DNA from: Humibacter sp049446075
Lineage (GTDB): Bacteria; Actinomycetota; Actinomycetes; Actinomycetales; Microbacteriaceae
Reading direction: 5' to 3'
DNA: 64,000 nucleotides
Assembly: GCF_049446075.1 (NCBI RefSeq)
Contig: NZ_JBMSEB010000001.1
Coordinates: 1,240,001-1,304,000, forward strand
Shown: in pieces, positions 17,168 to 26,324 of the stretch
Layout of the letters: each line of letters opens with the position of its first letter
How positions within the stretch are numbered: position 1 is the stretch's first letter
Program-made: the position numbers and the translations under genes
Notes under the pieces: model-generated
What the model was told of the DNA's origin: nothing
Seen by the model: only the letters and a program-made list of their open reading frames with translations
Databases searched by the model: none

Positions 17168-17644
17168 ATGATCAAGGGCTTCAAAGAGTTCATCATGCGC
17201 GGCAACGTCATCGACCTTGCCGTCGCGGTCGTCATCGGCGCAGCGTTCACCGCCATCGTGAACGCCATCGTCGCCGGGTTGATCAACCCGCTGATCAGCG
17301 CCGTGTTCCATGCAGGAGCCCTCGACAAGGCGCTCGTGGTTCCCGTTCCGACGATCGGCGGCGGTACCTCCAATCTCATGTTCGGCTCGATCATCGGTGC
17401 GGTCATCCAGTTCCTCGCCGTGGCCGTCGTCGTCTACTTCGTGTTCGTGTTTCCCATGAACCACTTCCGCGAGCGTGCCGAGGCACGACGTGCGGTCAAC
17501 ACGGGGACCGAAGCCGAGAAGCTGCCGGCCGACGTCGAGCTGCTCACTCAGATCCGCGACCTGCTCGCCGCACAGGCAGACGGAGCCCTCGCGGTCCCCA
17601 AGGCAGAGGGCACCGGCCGGCACGCAGACGGTGCGACGGACTAG
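17168..17644 (+). CDS. mscL: large-conductance mechanosensitive channel
   Basis: A 158-aa MscL that opens under membrane tension to release solutes during osmotic downshock. MIKGFKEFIMRGNVIDLAVA is the standard N-terminal helix and the start of TM1 (gate region VIGAAFTAIVNAIV). A periplasmic loop follows, then TM2 (IIGAVIQFLAVAVVVYFVFV) with the conserved FPMN turn. The C-terminal bundle LLTQIRDLLAAQ is present, followed by a variable tail. GGGGGG lies 7 bases before the ATG. It is the last gene of the + strand folate-FmdB-mscL group. Confidence 0.96.
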   Translation: MIKGFKEFIMRGNVIDLAVAVVIGAAFTAIVNAIVAGLINPLISAVFHAGALDKALVVPVPTIGGGTSNLMFGSIIGAVIQFLAVAVVVYFVFVFPMNHFRERAEARRAVNTGTEAEKLPADVELLTQIRDLLAAQADGALAVPKAEGTGRHADGATD

Positions 17645-17685
17645 CGCAACGCTCTAGCGCAACCCGCTAAGCGAGGCGGGCGAAC

Positions 17686-17901
17686 TCAGCCGCGAGAGCC
17701 GCCAGCGCCCCAGTGCGGCGGCAGCTCCCGCTTTAGCAGATCATCGTTCGACTCGGAGCGGTCGCCCCACGCACGCTCGGTGTCTTCGGATGCCCGCACC
17801 GCGGCATCCGCTCCCGCGCCAGGCAGCCGCGACTGCGGCGTCGGGTCGGCGCCGGGTGCGCCCGGCCGCTGCACCCGTCGTCTCTTTCCGCGCTCAGCCA
17901 C
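17686..17901 (-). CDS. small conserved-looking protein of unknown function
   Basis: A 71-aa, highly charged, probably disordered protein. It starts MAERGKRRRVQRPGAPGADP and ends NDDLLKRELPPHWG followed by a short Gly-rich tail. The basic head and the terminal LPPHWG motif resemble a small protein I associate with Microbacteriaceae genomes at this locus. No function can be assigned. It lies just upstream of nothing else on its strand except the convergent mscL, and shares the short intergenic region before the helicase-like gene. Confidence 0.55.
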   Translation of the reverse strand: MAERGKRRRVQRPGAPGADPTPQSRLPGAGADAAVRASEDTERAWGDRSESNDDLLKRELPPHWGAGGSRG

Positions 17902-17958
17902 CCCTCTAGGGTAGGCGCGCGAACGACCACCGTTGGCGTGGTCCGAACGGGATCGGCC

Positions 17959-20900
17959 TCAGGCCTCGGCTTCTGGCTCGATGGCGCCGAGCAGCCGGCC
18001 GATGCGCTGTGCAACCGCCTCTGGGTCGGCGAACAGCTCGAAGCTGTGCACGCGCACGTAGTGCCAGCCGAGGCGGCGCAGCACCTCGGGCCGCAGGCGC
18101 AGGGACTCGCGAAGGCTCGCTCCGCCCAACACCCGGTCCGTCTCCACCACGACGGCCTTGCCCGCGTACGATGCAACGAGCGGCAACGCCCCGCGATGAC
18201 CGAGCTGCACGTTCATGCCGAGCTTCTCGAGCCGGTACGCCAGGTCGATGAGCAACGGCTCGGAGTCGTCGGGAACCTCGTCGACGGATGCCTCGATCTC
18301 CGCCGCCTCCTCGAGCACCTGTGCGAGCGCGACGATGCCGTACCGCATGCGCGACGGGTCGATGTCCTCAGGCCGGAAGCACGACACGATGTCGATGGCG
18401 CGGCGCGCGCGGGTAAGGCCGACCGCGAGCATCCGTTCGCCGCCTGGCTCGCCGAGCGCCCCGAACGACGACAGCAGGCGGCCGTGCGGTGTGCGTCCGT
18501 AGCCGATCGAGAAGATCACGCGGTCGCGGCTCTGCGCGACCGCTTCTTCGAGCGTCACGACCGTGAACGGCTCCGGCCGGTCACCGAGGATGAAGTCCGC
18601 GAGCTCCTGCCGCGAAGTGGATGCCGCCAGCACGGCATGCTGCACCCGCACCGCATGCTTCGGGCTCGCGGTGACCACCATGAGCGACTCGCGGGAACGA
18701 TTCAGCGCGTGGTCGAGTACGAGCTCGACGACGCGACTCACCTCGGCGTCGACGCTCTCAACGGTGCCGCTGTCTCCGTCGGGCATTCCGTGTCCGCCAC
18801 GCACGTAGCTCAAGGTCAGGCTGGCGTGCCCGAGGAAGCTTCCCGCCCACGGCAGCGACTCGATCTGGCCGCCGTAGAAGCGCCGGTTCACGAGCTCGGC
18901 GAGGTCGTCCCCCACCGACCTGTAGCTGCGCGTCAGCGTGTAGACCGGCAGCAGGTCGGAGAGCTGGGCGAGCGCCGACGAGTCGTGCCAGGCATCCACG
19001 TCGTGCGGGTTCTCCCGCTCGATGCCCTGTGAGGCATCCGTGGCGGCGATGCGGAACGGCGATGGCGTCTGCGTAACGGGGTCGCCGAACGCGACGACCT
19101 GCCTCGCGCGGCGCAGCGCGCCGATGTTCTCGGCCAGCGTGCAGGCGCCGGCATCGACGAGAACCACGGCGTCGAACCCCATCGATTGCGGAAGGGACGC
19201 GACGTCGTACGGCGACGCGAGCCACACCGGTGCCAGTACGCGTGAGAGCTGCGGCGCACGGTCGGCGAGCGTCGCGGGGGTGACGGAACCGGTCTTGAGC
19301 ATGCGGCGCAGGGCATCCGCCTGCTCGGGGTTGTCAGCCAGCGCGATCTTCCACTGCACGGCGAGCTGTGCGGCGAGCAGCTGCCCCGTTGCGGATGCGT
19401 GTGCCTGGTCGACGAGACGGAAGTCGGCCTCGAGACGGTCCAGCACCCGCGTGTTGGCGCCGAGCAGCGCGCGATCGTCGGCCAATAGGGTTTCGAGCAC
19501 GGACTGCCACCACGCCAACTCGAGCTCGGCCGCCACGTTCTCGCTCGTCACGTGCCGGGCGGAGAGATCGGCGAGCAGCGGATCGAGGCGCAGCTCGCGC
19601 AGCCGGGAGAGCAGCGCCGTGCGCTCCTGCAGGTTGATGAGCACCTCGGACTCGACGGCGAGGCCGCCGAGCATCCGGGTGAGCTCGTTGAGCGGCATCA
19701 CCGTCAGCGACTCCTGCGTGCGCGCACGGCCGAGCGGAACGTCCAGGCTCATCAGGTCTTCCGAGACCTTCTGATACGCGACCTGCACGTCTGCGACGCC
19801 GACGGGAACGCGCGGCGGAGCACCGGCATCCGCGAACCGGTTCCAGAGCTTGCGCTGCTGCTGGATGCGCCGCAACGCCTCGTTGAGATCGGCGACGTGC
19901 ACCCCGGGCCGCACGTACTCGAGCACGAGCTTGCGCAGGCGGCGTCGCGTCGAGCCGGACATGCCCGGCGTGTCCCTGCGGTTTGACGTCGCGGTGATGA
20001 GCTCATCGAGCGGACGGTCGAAGACCGAAGGCAGGAACTTGTCGAGCGTCTCGCGCAGGTCGGCGAGCAGCCTGAGATAGATGCCGAGCTCGGCGATGTT
20101 CTCGAACGGGCGGAGTCTGGTGCCCTCGATGAGCGTCGTCGAGCGGTCGATCAACCTCGGCACCTCGATGGTGCTCAGCCGCTTCGCCAGGGTGTGAGCG
20201 GCAGTGGCCTCGGCGGTCGACCGGAAGTCGGCGCCGTACCACGGCGAGTCGTTCGGTCCGTACCTGAACTCGCCGAGAGCCGCGGCCTTGCGGAGGATCG
20301 TCGCCGCCTCTGTGCGGTCCTTGGCCAGCAGCTGGATGGCCGATCGGTCGAGACGTGCCCTGGTGCGCGGCGGCGACGGCAGCAGCGCGAGCCTGGCGAG
20401 CTCGCCGAGCGCGTCGAGCACGCTGACCCCGAACGCGGGCTCGGGCGAGGTGAGGGCTCCGCGATAGTCGAGCAGCACCCGGCGAAGCCGCACGAGCGCG
20501 TCGTCCACCTCGTCCACGTTGGGCTTGGTGGTCTTCTCGTTGCGCGTGATCGACCTGATGAGGTCGCGGCGCACCGACCTGGTCGCAACTGCCGCGCCGC
20601 CGAGCCCGACCTGCTCGAGGCGGTGAGCGATGGCATCCAAGCTCGATCGCCGTGGACCGACCACCAGCACCCGACGGTTGCGGGAGACCAGGGCGCCGAT
20701 GGCGTTCACGATCGTCTGCGTCGCGCCCGTGCCGGGCAGGGTCTTCACGACTATGGAGTTGCCGCTGGCCACCTGCGCGACGACGCTCTCCTGCTCGGGG
20801 TCGGCATCCAGAAGCAGCGTGTCGATCGAGGGCGGCCGGTGGTCTTGCGGAACGACCTCCGCAGGCGAGAAAGAGCTCTCCACCCGGTCCTTGGCCGCCG

Positions 20901-21696
20901 GGTTACCTGCGAGCGCGAGCAGGACGTCGTGCTCGAAGTCACCGAGGTCTTCGGTCATGCTGTGCGCGACGTCGGCGAAGGATGACACCACCAGGCGCGG
21001 CTGCACGGCGAACGATTCGACGTGGCTGGTGAGCGAACGGAGCCGGTCGATCACGGGTTGCGGCTTGAAGACGCCGTTCGTCTCGGCGAGCGCGACGAAG
21101 GCGTCGGCGTCGAGCTCGATGCGGAACTGATCGCGCAGCGCCCGCTTGAGCTCTGGGTTGAGGAACGTCTTGCCGCGCAGCTTGAGCTCGAAGTCACGGC
21201 CGTACCTGCGGATGGCGACGGGTCGCAGCAGCACAGGCGCGTTGTAGTCGTCCGCACCGTTTCGCCACCTGGCGAGTCCGATGCCGAGGTGCACGGCGTC
21301 GATGCCCCGCACCGCGCGCAGCTCGATGCCCTTTGCCGTGATGGCGCCGGCCGCCGCCTTGGCCGTGCGCAGGGCGATGTCGTCGCGGATGAGGCTGGAC
21401 AGGAGCGTGCGCTCCCCCATGATGAACTGGGGCAGGCCACCCGGATGCGTGGAGCTCAGCTCGATGCGAGTGCGCGGGGTATCGACGAAATGCAGGAGCG
21501 GAGATTGCCCTCCGATACCGGAGACCTCGTCACGCCACTGCGCCCACACGGGCTCGGCGATGTTGCCTGGCGTGAAGTTGGGATCGCCTAGAGTCACTGT
21601 GTATGGCCCCGTCGCTGTTCGCGGGTCGAGGGCGGCATCTTCCAACGCCTCCAGCGACGTGTAGTCCACGTCTCGTCGCTTCTCGAGTCTCCGCAC
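17959..21696 (-). CDS. large SF1 helicase-like protein with degenerate ATPase motifs and C-terminal nuclease-like domain
   Basis: About 1245 aa. Residues about 60-300 form an N-terminal domain of unknown function. The Walker A position reads LPGTGATQTI (about residue 370), with Ala where the catalytic Lys is expected, and the Walker B region reads VVLVDAGACTL rather than DEA(Q/S). Later SF1 features remain: TRSYRSVGDDLAELVNRRFY (motif IV-like) and AVGLTRARRAIDIV (motif VI-like). The last about 90 residues (LIDLAYRLEKLGMNVQLG...LGWHYVRVHSFELF) resemble a Vsr/DUF559-type endonuclease fold. GTG at 21696 is chosen because upstream sequence is repeat DNA. TAGGGT lies 7 bases before it, suggesting a leaderless mRNA. 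It resembles DUF4011-type actinobacterial proteins. It may be catalytically altered. Confidence 0.75.
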   Translation of the reverse strand: MRRLEKRRDVDYTSLEALEDAALDPRTATGPYTVTLGDPNFTPGNIAEPVWAQWRDEVSGIGGQSPLLHFVDTPRTRIELSSTHPGGLPQFIMGERTLLSSLIRDDIALRTAKAAAGAITAKGIELRAVRGIDAVHLGIGLARWRNGADDYNAPVLLRPVAIRRYGRDFELKLRGKTFLNPELKRALRDQFRIELDADAFVALAETNGVFKPQPVIDRLRSLTSHVESFAVQPRLVVSSFADVAHSMTEDLGDFEHDVLLALAGNPAAKDRVESSFSPAEVVPQDHRPPSIDTLLLDADPEQESVVAQVASGNSIVVKTLPGTGATQTIVNAIGALVSRNRRVLVVGPRRSSLDAIAHRLEQVGLGGAAVATRSVRRDLIRSITRNEKTTKPNVDEVDDALVRLRRVLLDYRGALTSPEPAFGVSVLDALGELARLALLPSPPRTRARLDRSAIQLLAKDRTEAATILRKAAALGEFRYGPNDSPWYGADFRSTAEATAAHTLAKRLSTIEVPRLIDRSTTLIEGTRLRPFENIAELGIYLRLLADLRETLDKFLPSVFDRPLDELITATSNRRDTPGMSGSTRRRLRKLVLEYVRPGVHVADLNEALRRIQQQRKLWNRFADAGAPPRVPVGVADVQVAYQKVSEDLMSLDVPLGRARTQESLTVMPLNELTRMLGGLAVESEVLINLQERTALLSRLRELRLDPLLADLSARHVTSENVAAELELAWWQSVLETLLADDRALLGANTRVLDRLEADFRLVDQAHASATGQLLAAQLAVQWKIALADNPEQADALRRMLKTGSVTPATLADRAPQLSRVLAPVWLASPYDVASLPQSMGFDAVVLVDAGACTLAENIGALRRARQVVAFGDPVTQTPSPFRIAATDASQGIERENPHDVDAWHDSSALAQLSDLLPVYTLTRSYRSVGDDLAELVNRRFYGGQIESLPWAGSFLGHASLTLSYVRGGHGMPDGDSGTVESVDAEVSRVVELVLDHALNRSRESLMVVTASPKHAVRVQHAVLAASTSRQELADFILGDRPEPFTVVTLEEAVAQSRDRVIFSIGYGRTPHGRLLSSFGALGEPGGERMLAVGLTRARRAIDIVSCFRPEDIDPSRMRYGIVALAQVLEEAAEIEASVDEVPDDSEPLLIDLAYRLEKLGMNVQLGHRGALPLVASYAGKAVVVETDRVLGGASLRESLRLRPEVLRRLGWHYVRVHSFELFADPEAVAQRIGRLLGAIEPEAEA

Positions 21697-22105
21697 ACCG
21701 GAAACCCTATGCGGAGCACGGACGGATGCCCGTGAGGCAAGGCCGTTTCGGCGGCATCCGGGAGCGTATAGCACGTGCGCGGCGCGGGGTCGCCGCGTGC
21801 GGGATGCCCTGGCGGACGCGGGGCCGATGCGTGCGCGATGGCGTGGGCGGACGCGGGGCCGATGCGGGGGCGGACGGCGTGGGCGGACGCGGGGCCGATG
21901 CGTGGGTCGATGAGCGGGCGGATGAGTCAAGGGCCTGTGCGCGGGGAGATGGCGGACGTACGCTCTCCTCATTCAGTGGGGCGGGGCATCCGCACCTCGC
22001 ATGGAACGTGGCATCCGTACCTTGTTCGTTCCGTAGGGGCAGCATCCGCACACGACCTGGGAACGCATCCGCGCCCCGAACTCCGGCCTGAGATGAGGAG
22101 CAGTC
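21697..22105. other. repeat-rich non-coding region with clustered GCATCC/GGATGC hexamers
   Basis: No credible gene was found in these about 409 bases. The left part contains tandem repeats (separate entry). Seven GCATCC or GGATGC hexamers occur (21724, 21754, 21802, 21986, 22011, 22042, 22065), four of them as spaced GCATCCG copies in the right third. It presumably also holds the promoters of the helicase-like and small membrane protein genes. Confidence 0.6.
21807..21914 (+). repeat. imperfect tandem repeat, about 36-bp unit, three copies
   Basis: The core GGCGGACGCGGGGCCGATGC recurs three times. The second and third units start at 21841 and 21877, exactly 36 bases apart. The first unit, near 21807, is shorter. 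The repeats lie upstream of the helicase-like gene and are probably a fast-evolving spacer. Confidence 0.75.
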
Positions 22106-22360
22106 ATGAGCAAGCGCAACGAGATCGCCGAACTCGCCACCAGCAATCCGATCAAGGTGCTGAACGGCTGGGGCATCAGGAGCGAACACGCCTACCTCGG
22201 CGCATGCGTCGCGCTCGGCCTCGTGTTCCTCAGCTGGATCGTCTCGCGAATCAAGAGGGATGACCGATCGCAGTCCGACCGCTGGGGTCTGTTCATCGGC
22301 GAGTGGGTCGCCGCGCTCCTGGCGCTCGGCGTCGCACTGCGCCACGAAGAGGACGACTGA
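22106..22360 (+). CDS. small membrane protein of unknown function
   Basis: An 84-aa protein preceded by a good ribosome-binding site (GAGGAGCAGTC before the ATG). It has a charged N-terminal helix (MSKRNEIAELATSNPIKVLN), one clear membrane segment (AYLGACVALGLVFLSWIVS), a basic loop, and a second moderately hydrophobic segment (FIGEWVAALLALGVAL) ending in an acidic tail. The layout suggests two membrane passes. I do not recognise a family. The next gene, the truncated DUF222 protein, follows after about 70 bases. Confidence 0.65.
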   Translation: MSKRNEIAELATSNPIKVLNGWGIRSEHAYLGACVALGLVFLSWIVSRIKRDDRSQSDRWGLFIGEWVAALLALGVALRHEEDD

Positions 22361-22431
22361 AAGCGCGCGTGTACTTTTCCACAGTTGTAGAACACACTTT
22401 CGAAGCTCTGTCGCCATTGCTAACATTAAGC

Positions 22432-23220
22432 ATGGACACTTTCTCCGAGGCGACGCAGCACCTGCAAGGGCTGCGCGGCGTGCTCGGAGACGTGTGTGAG
22501 TCGAACCACGTAGCGACCATCGCTAGACCGTTGAGCGACGAGGACCTGCTCTCCGTCATCGCCAGGACGACGGCGGTCATCGCGATCATCGAGAAGGTGC
22601 GCATCGTCGCGAGCGGCGTCGCATCCTCGCGTTCGACGCGTGAGCACGGACATTCGGGTCTCGCACAGTCCAACGGCCACCGCACATCTGTCGAGCTGGT
22701 GCAACAGCTGACCGGCATGTCCCGAGCCGGGGCAGCGAAGCAGGTGCGGCTCGGCGAGTCGGTTCTGGCCGCGGCCGAAGGTTACGCGACCGATATCGGG
22801 AACGCGGACGAGCCCGGTGGAGTCGGTGCAGACGGATCGCTCGCGCTCGGAGCCGAGAATTCGGATGCCGGCGCTCGCGCTGGTGCGCCTTGGCATGCGT
22901 GTCTCGGCGGCGCTCTGCTTACCGGCCGAATCACATCGGACCAGCACGATGCGATCTTGCGCGGTCTCGGCGAGCCGGCGGTGCATGGAGACGACGCCTG
23001 GGCGGTCGACGGGGATGCGGCCAACACGCGCGGTGATGCCGTCGAGGCGTGGGCAGCTGCCGCCGAACAACTGCCGCATCGGCTCGCGCTGCAGTACGCC
23101 TGGCGCGACGCGCCGCCGCCTCGAAAACGATTCGCCCCAGCGGCATGGCCCGCGGTCGCGGTTACGAGGCTTGGTCTGACCGCGATTCCACGGGATCGCG
23201 CTCCCGGCCAGCAGGTTTGA
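22432..23220 (+). pseudogene. truncated DUF222 (13E12-type) HNH-endonuclease family protein
   Basis: A 262-aa frame. The N-terminal two thirds resembles the DUF222 domain of actinobacterial 13E12-repeat HNH proteins: DLLSVIARTTAVIAIIEKVR, the TSVELVQQLTGMSRAGAAKQVRLGE segment, and LLTGRITSDQHDAILRGL. Full-length relatives continue for roughly 150-250 residues into an HNH nuclease domain. Here the frame ends soon after EAWAAAAEQLPHRL in a tail that no longer looks like the family. RGYEAWSDRD in another frame just downstream hints at a frameshift followed by deletion. It is convergent with hutI. It is probably a decayed repetitive-family gene. Confidence 0.6.
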
Positions 23221-23232
23221 CGTCCGCCCGAT

Positions 23233-24444
23233 TCAGTACAGCCTTAACTCCACACCGTGCTTCCACACACGACGCACAAGCGGCACGCCCGGACGGTACG
23301 CGAAGTACACATGGCTGGGCGCATCCAGAAGCACGAGATCTGCACTCGCCCCTGGCGAAAGCCGACCCACGTCCTCGCGCCGCAATGCACGAGCACCACC
23401 GGCAGTCGCCGCCCAGAGCGCCTCGTCCGGCGTCATGCCCAGTTCACGCACAGCCAACGCGATCACGAAGGGCATCGATGACGTGAAACACGAACCCGGA
23501 TTGCAGTCGCTCGCGAGCGCCAACGGGACACCAGCTGCAAGAAGCGCCCTGGCATCCGGATACGGATGCCTCGTACTGAACTCCACACCCGGCAGCAAGG
23601 TACACACGGTCTTCGAGCCCGCCAGTACCGCGACGTCGTCGGGCGAAAGGTAGGTCGCGTGGTCGATGCTCGCGGCATCGGCATCCACCGCGACACGCAC
23701 ACCGCCACCCACGCCGAGCTGTCCCGCATGGATGCGAGCACCAAGTCCATGAGCACGTCCGGCCGCGAGGATGCGCGCCGCCTCCTCAGCCGTGAACGCG
23801 CCCTCCTCGCAGAACACGTCGATCCAGCGCACATGGGGTGCACAGGCATCCAGCATGTCGCCGACGACCAGATCGACGTAGGCGCCACGGTCGTGCGCGA
23901 ACTCCGCAGGCACGACGTGGGCCCCGAGGAACGTCACCTCATCTGTCACCTCTGCGGCCAGCCTGGCCAGGCGCTCCTCGTTCTCGACATCGAGCCCATA
24001 GCCCGTCTTCACCTCGAACGTCGTCGTTCCCTGCGACGCCAGCTCGCGTTCGAACCGCTGCAGCGTCGCCCTCAACTGCTCGTCGCTCGAGTCTCGCGTC
24101 GCAGCGACCGTGCTCCGGATGCCGCCAGCCGTATACCGCTCCCCCGCCATGCGGGCGACGAACTCGTCAGAGCGGTCTCCGGCGAAGGCGAGGTGCGTAT
24201 GGCTGTCGACGAAACCGGGGATGACCGCGCGGCCACCGGCATCCACGCGCTCCACATCGCCTTGAAGCAGCCTCGCCACCTGAGGAGCCGCGTCGGCCTG
24301 GGGGCCGGCCCACACCACCTCGCCATCACGGGCGATCAGGGCTGCGTCGCGAACCGCCCCGAGCGGGTCGCCCTCGCGCGCGCCCTTCGCCTGCGGATCG
24401 TTCGTGATCAGGAGCCCGATGCCGTGCAGGAACAGCGTGCTCAT
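23233..24444 (-). CDS. hutI: imidazolonepropionase
   Basis: A 403-aa metal-dependent amidohydrolase. It opens 4-imidazolone-5-propionate to N-formimino-glutamate, the third step of histidine degradation. Metal and substrate motifs: GFVDSHTHLAFAGDR (HxH, about residue 70), the GTTTFEVKTGYGLD segment, RIHAGQLG (His ligand), and ASDCNPGSCFTSSMP, characteristic of HutI. The ATG at 24444 has GGCGGAACG upstream. Longer in-frame starts run into hutU. It follows hutU by 25 bases in the hut operon. Confidence 0.95.
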   Translation of the reverse strand: MSTLFLHGIGLLITNDPQAKGAREGDPLGAVRDAALIARDGEVVWAGPQADAAPQVARLLQGDVERVDAGGRAVIPGFVDSHTHLAFAGDRSDEFVARMAGERYTAGGIRSTVAATRDSSDEQLRATLQRFERELASQGTTTFEVKTGYGLDVENEERLARLAAEVTDEVTFLGAHVVPAEFAHDRGAYVDLVVGDMLDACAPHVRWIDVFCEEGAFTAEEAARILAAGRAHGLGARIHAGQLGVGGGVRVAVDADAASIDHATYLSPDDVAVLAGSKTVCTLLPGVEFSTRHPYPDARALLAAGVPLALASDCNPGSCFTSSMPFVIALAVRELGMTPDEALWAATAGGARALRREDVGRLSPGASADLVLLDAPSHVYFAYRPGVPLVRRVWKHGVELRLY

Positions 24445-24469
24445 CGTTCCGCCTGCTCGCGAGGGCCCT

Positions 24470-26170
24470 TCACTCCTCAAGCATGGGGATGCGCAGCCCG
24501 CGTTCCCGTGCAACCTCGGCGGCGCGTTCGTATCCCGCATCCACATGCCGCATCACGCCCGTGCCCGGGTCGTTCGTCAGCACGCGCTCGATCTTCTGCG
24601 CCGCGAGATCGGTGCCATCGGCAACGATCACCTGTCCGGCGTGAATCGAGCGACCGATGCCCACCCCGCCCCCGTGGTGGATCGACACCCAGGTCGCTCC
24701 CGACGCCGTGTTCAGCAGCGCGTTGAGCAGGGGCCAGTCCGCGATGGCATCCGAGCCGTCTTTCATTCCCTCGGTCTCGCGGTACGGGGAGGCCACCGAC
24801 CCGGAGTCCAGATGGTCGCGGCCGATCACGATGGGTGCTGACAGCTCACCGGACGCCACCAACTCGTTGAACCTCAGCCCCGCGAGGTGCCGTTCCTTGT
24901 AACCCAGCCAGCAGATGCGTGCGGGCAGACCCTCGAAATGCACCTTCTCGGACGCCTGGGTGATCCACCTGCGGAGCTTCTCGTCGTGCGGGAACAGCTC
25001 GAGAATCGCTCGGTCGGTGACTGCGATGTCTGCCGGATCGCCGGAGAGCGCCACCCAGCGGAACGGGCCCTTGCCCTCTTCGAACAGCGGGCGGATGTGG
25101 GCAGGCACGAACCCGGGGAACGCGAACGCGCGCTCGTAGCCGCCGAGCTGCGCCTCAGCGCGGATCGAGTTGCCGTAGTCGAAGACCTCGGCGCCGGCAT
25201 CCAGGAAGCCGACCATCGCCTCGACCTGCTTGGCCATGGATGCCCGCGCTTTGGCCGTGAAGCCCTCCGGGTCGGCCTGCGCGGCCGCATGCCACTCCTC
25301 GACACTCACGCCCTCCGGCAGGTAGCTGAGCGGGTCGTGGGCGCTGGTCTGGTCTGTGACGATATCGATAGGCACCCCACGGCTGAGCAGCTCGGGGAAC
25401 ACGGTCGCCGCGTTGCCCACCAAGCCGACCGAGAGTGCACGGCGCTCGTTCTTCGCAGCGGTGACGCGCGCGATCGCGTCGTCGAGGTCATCCGTCAACT
25501 CGTCGAGGTAGCCGTGGTCGACTCGTCGTTGCAGGCGTGCGCGATCGACGTCGACGATGAGCACCGCGCCCTCGTTCATCGTGACGGCAAGCGGCTGGGC
25601 GCCGCCCATGCCGCCGCACCCGCCGGTGAGGGTGAGGGTGCCGGCGAGGCTCCGATCACTCTGCCGATCTCCCCCGCCCTTGCGGGCGCCGATCTTGTCG
25701 GCGACCGAGGCGAACGTCTCGTAGGTGCCCTGGAGGATGCCCTGGCTCCCGATGTAGATCCACGAGCCCGCCGTCATCTGGCCGTACATCGTGAGGCCGG
25801 CCGCCTCGAGCCTGCGGAACTCGGGCCAGGTGGCCCAGTCCGGCACCAGATTCGAGTTGGCGATGAGCACGCGCGGTGCCCACTCGTGCGTGCGAAACAC
25901 GCCGACCGGCTTGCCGGACTGCACGAGCAGCGTCTCGTCTGCCTCGAGCGACTCGAGCGTGCGGATGATGGCGTCGAAGGCATCCCAACTGCGTGCGGCG
26001 CGACCAGTGCCGCCGTACACCACGAGGTCTTCCGGACGCTCAGCGACCTGAGGATCCAGGTTGTTCATGATCATGCGCAGCGGCGCTTCGGTCTGCCACG
26101 ACTTGGCTCGCAGCCTCGTTCCGTGCGGTGCGTGGATGGGGAGCCGGTGGTTCGTGTTTGCGTCGTTCAT
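24470..26170 (-). CDS. hutU: urocanate hydratase
   Basis: A 566-aa NAD-dependent enzyme that hydrates urocanate to imidazolonepropionate. NNLDPQVAERPEDLVVYGGT and GRAARSWDAF form the N-terminal signature. VYGGTGRAARSWDAFDAI, AGSWIYIGSQGILQGTYETF and GCGGMGGAQPLA follow at the standard places. YGNSIRAEAQ and the C-terminal HHGGGVGIGRSIHAGQ are also present. Its length is typical of the family. It lies between hutH (154-base gap containing a large palindrome) and hutI. Confidence 0.96.
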   Translation of the reverse strand: MNDANTNHRLPIHAPHGTRLRAKSWQTEAPLRMIMNNLDPQVAERPEDLVVYGGTGRAARSWDAFDAIIRTLESLEADETLLVQSGKPVGVFRTHEWAPRVLIANSNLVPDWATWPEFRRLEAAGLTMYGQMTAGSWIYIGSQGILQGTYETFASVADKIGARKGGGDRQSDRSLAGTLTLTGGCGGMGGAQPLAVTMNEGAVLIVDVDRARLQRRVDHGYLDELTDDLDDAIARVTAAKNERRALSVGLVGNAATVFPELLSRGVPIDIVTDQTSAHDPLSYLPEGVSVEEWHAAAQADPEGFTAKARASMAKQVEAMVGFLDAGAEVFDYGNSIRAEAQLGGYERAFAFPGFVPAHIRPLFEEGKGPFRWVALSGDPADIAVTDRAILELFPHDEKLRRWITQASEKVHFEGLPARICWLGYKERHLAGLRFNELVASGELSAPIVIGRDHLDSGSVASPYRETEGMKDGSDAIADWPLLNALLNTASGATWVSIHHGGGVGIGRSIHAGQVIVADGTDLAAQKIERVLTNDPGTGVMRHVDAGYERAAEVARERGLRIPMLEE

Positions 26171-26227
26171 CTTCGCTCCTTGGGGACTGGTTCGCTGTCA
26201 GCGAGACTGAAAACAGGAGGTGTGCCT

Positions 26228-26254
26228 GAGAACAGCTGGAATCCAGCTGTTCTC
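26228..26254. promoter_or_regulatory. 27-base palindrome between hutH and hutU
   Basis: Arms GAGAACAGCTGGA and TCCAGCTGTTCTC are perfectly complementary around one central A. CTGTTCTC recurs at about 26275. The palindrome lies about 58 bases before hutU, so it is either an operator for a hutUI promoter or an attenuating hairpin within the operon. Confidence 0.6.
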
Positions 26255-26324
26255 GAGCCGAGAGCGCGATCTCTGCTGTTCTCGCGGCCGTGGTGTGCGG
26301 CGTCGCCGGCCGTGGGGCAGGGCA

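Noticed and set aside
21807..21914. CRISPR array
   Set aside because: Repeats are contiguous and imperfect, without unique spacers, and no cas genes are in the window.
21781..21972. Longer N-terminus of the helicase-like protein
   Set aside because: The extra sequence is translated tandem-repeat DNA (His/Arg/Pro-rich). GTG at 21696 with a -10-like element is a better start.
23049..23486. Separate 145-aa gene overlapping the DUF222 remnant
   Set aside because: Probably frame-shifted debris of the same DUF222 gene running into antisense hutI. No RBS or coherent domain.
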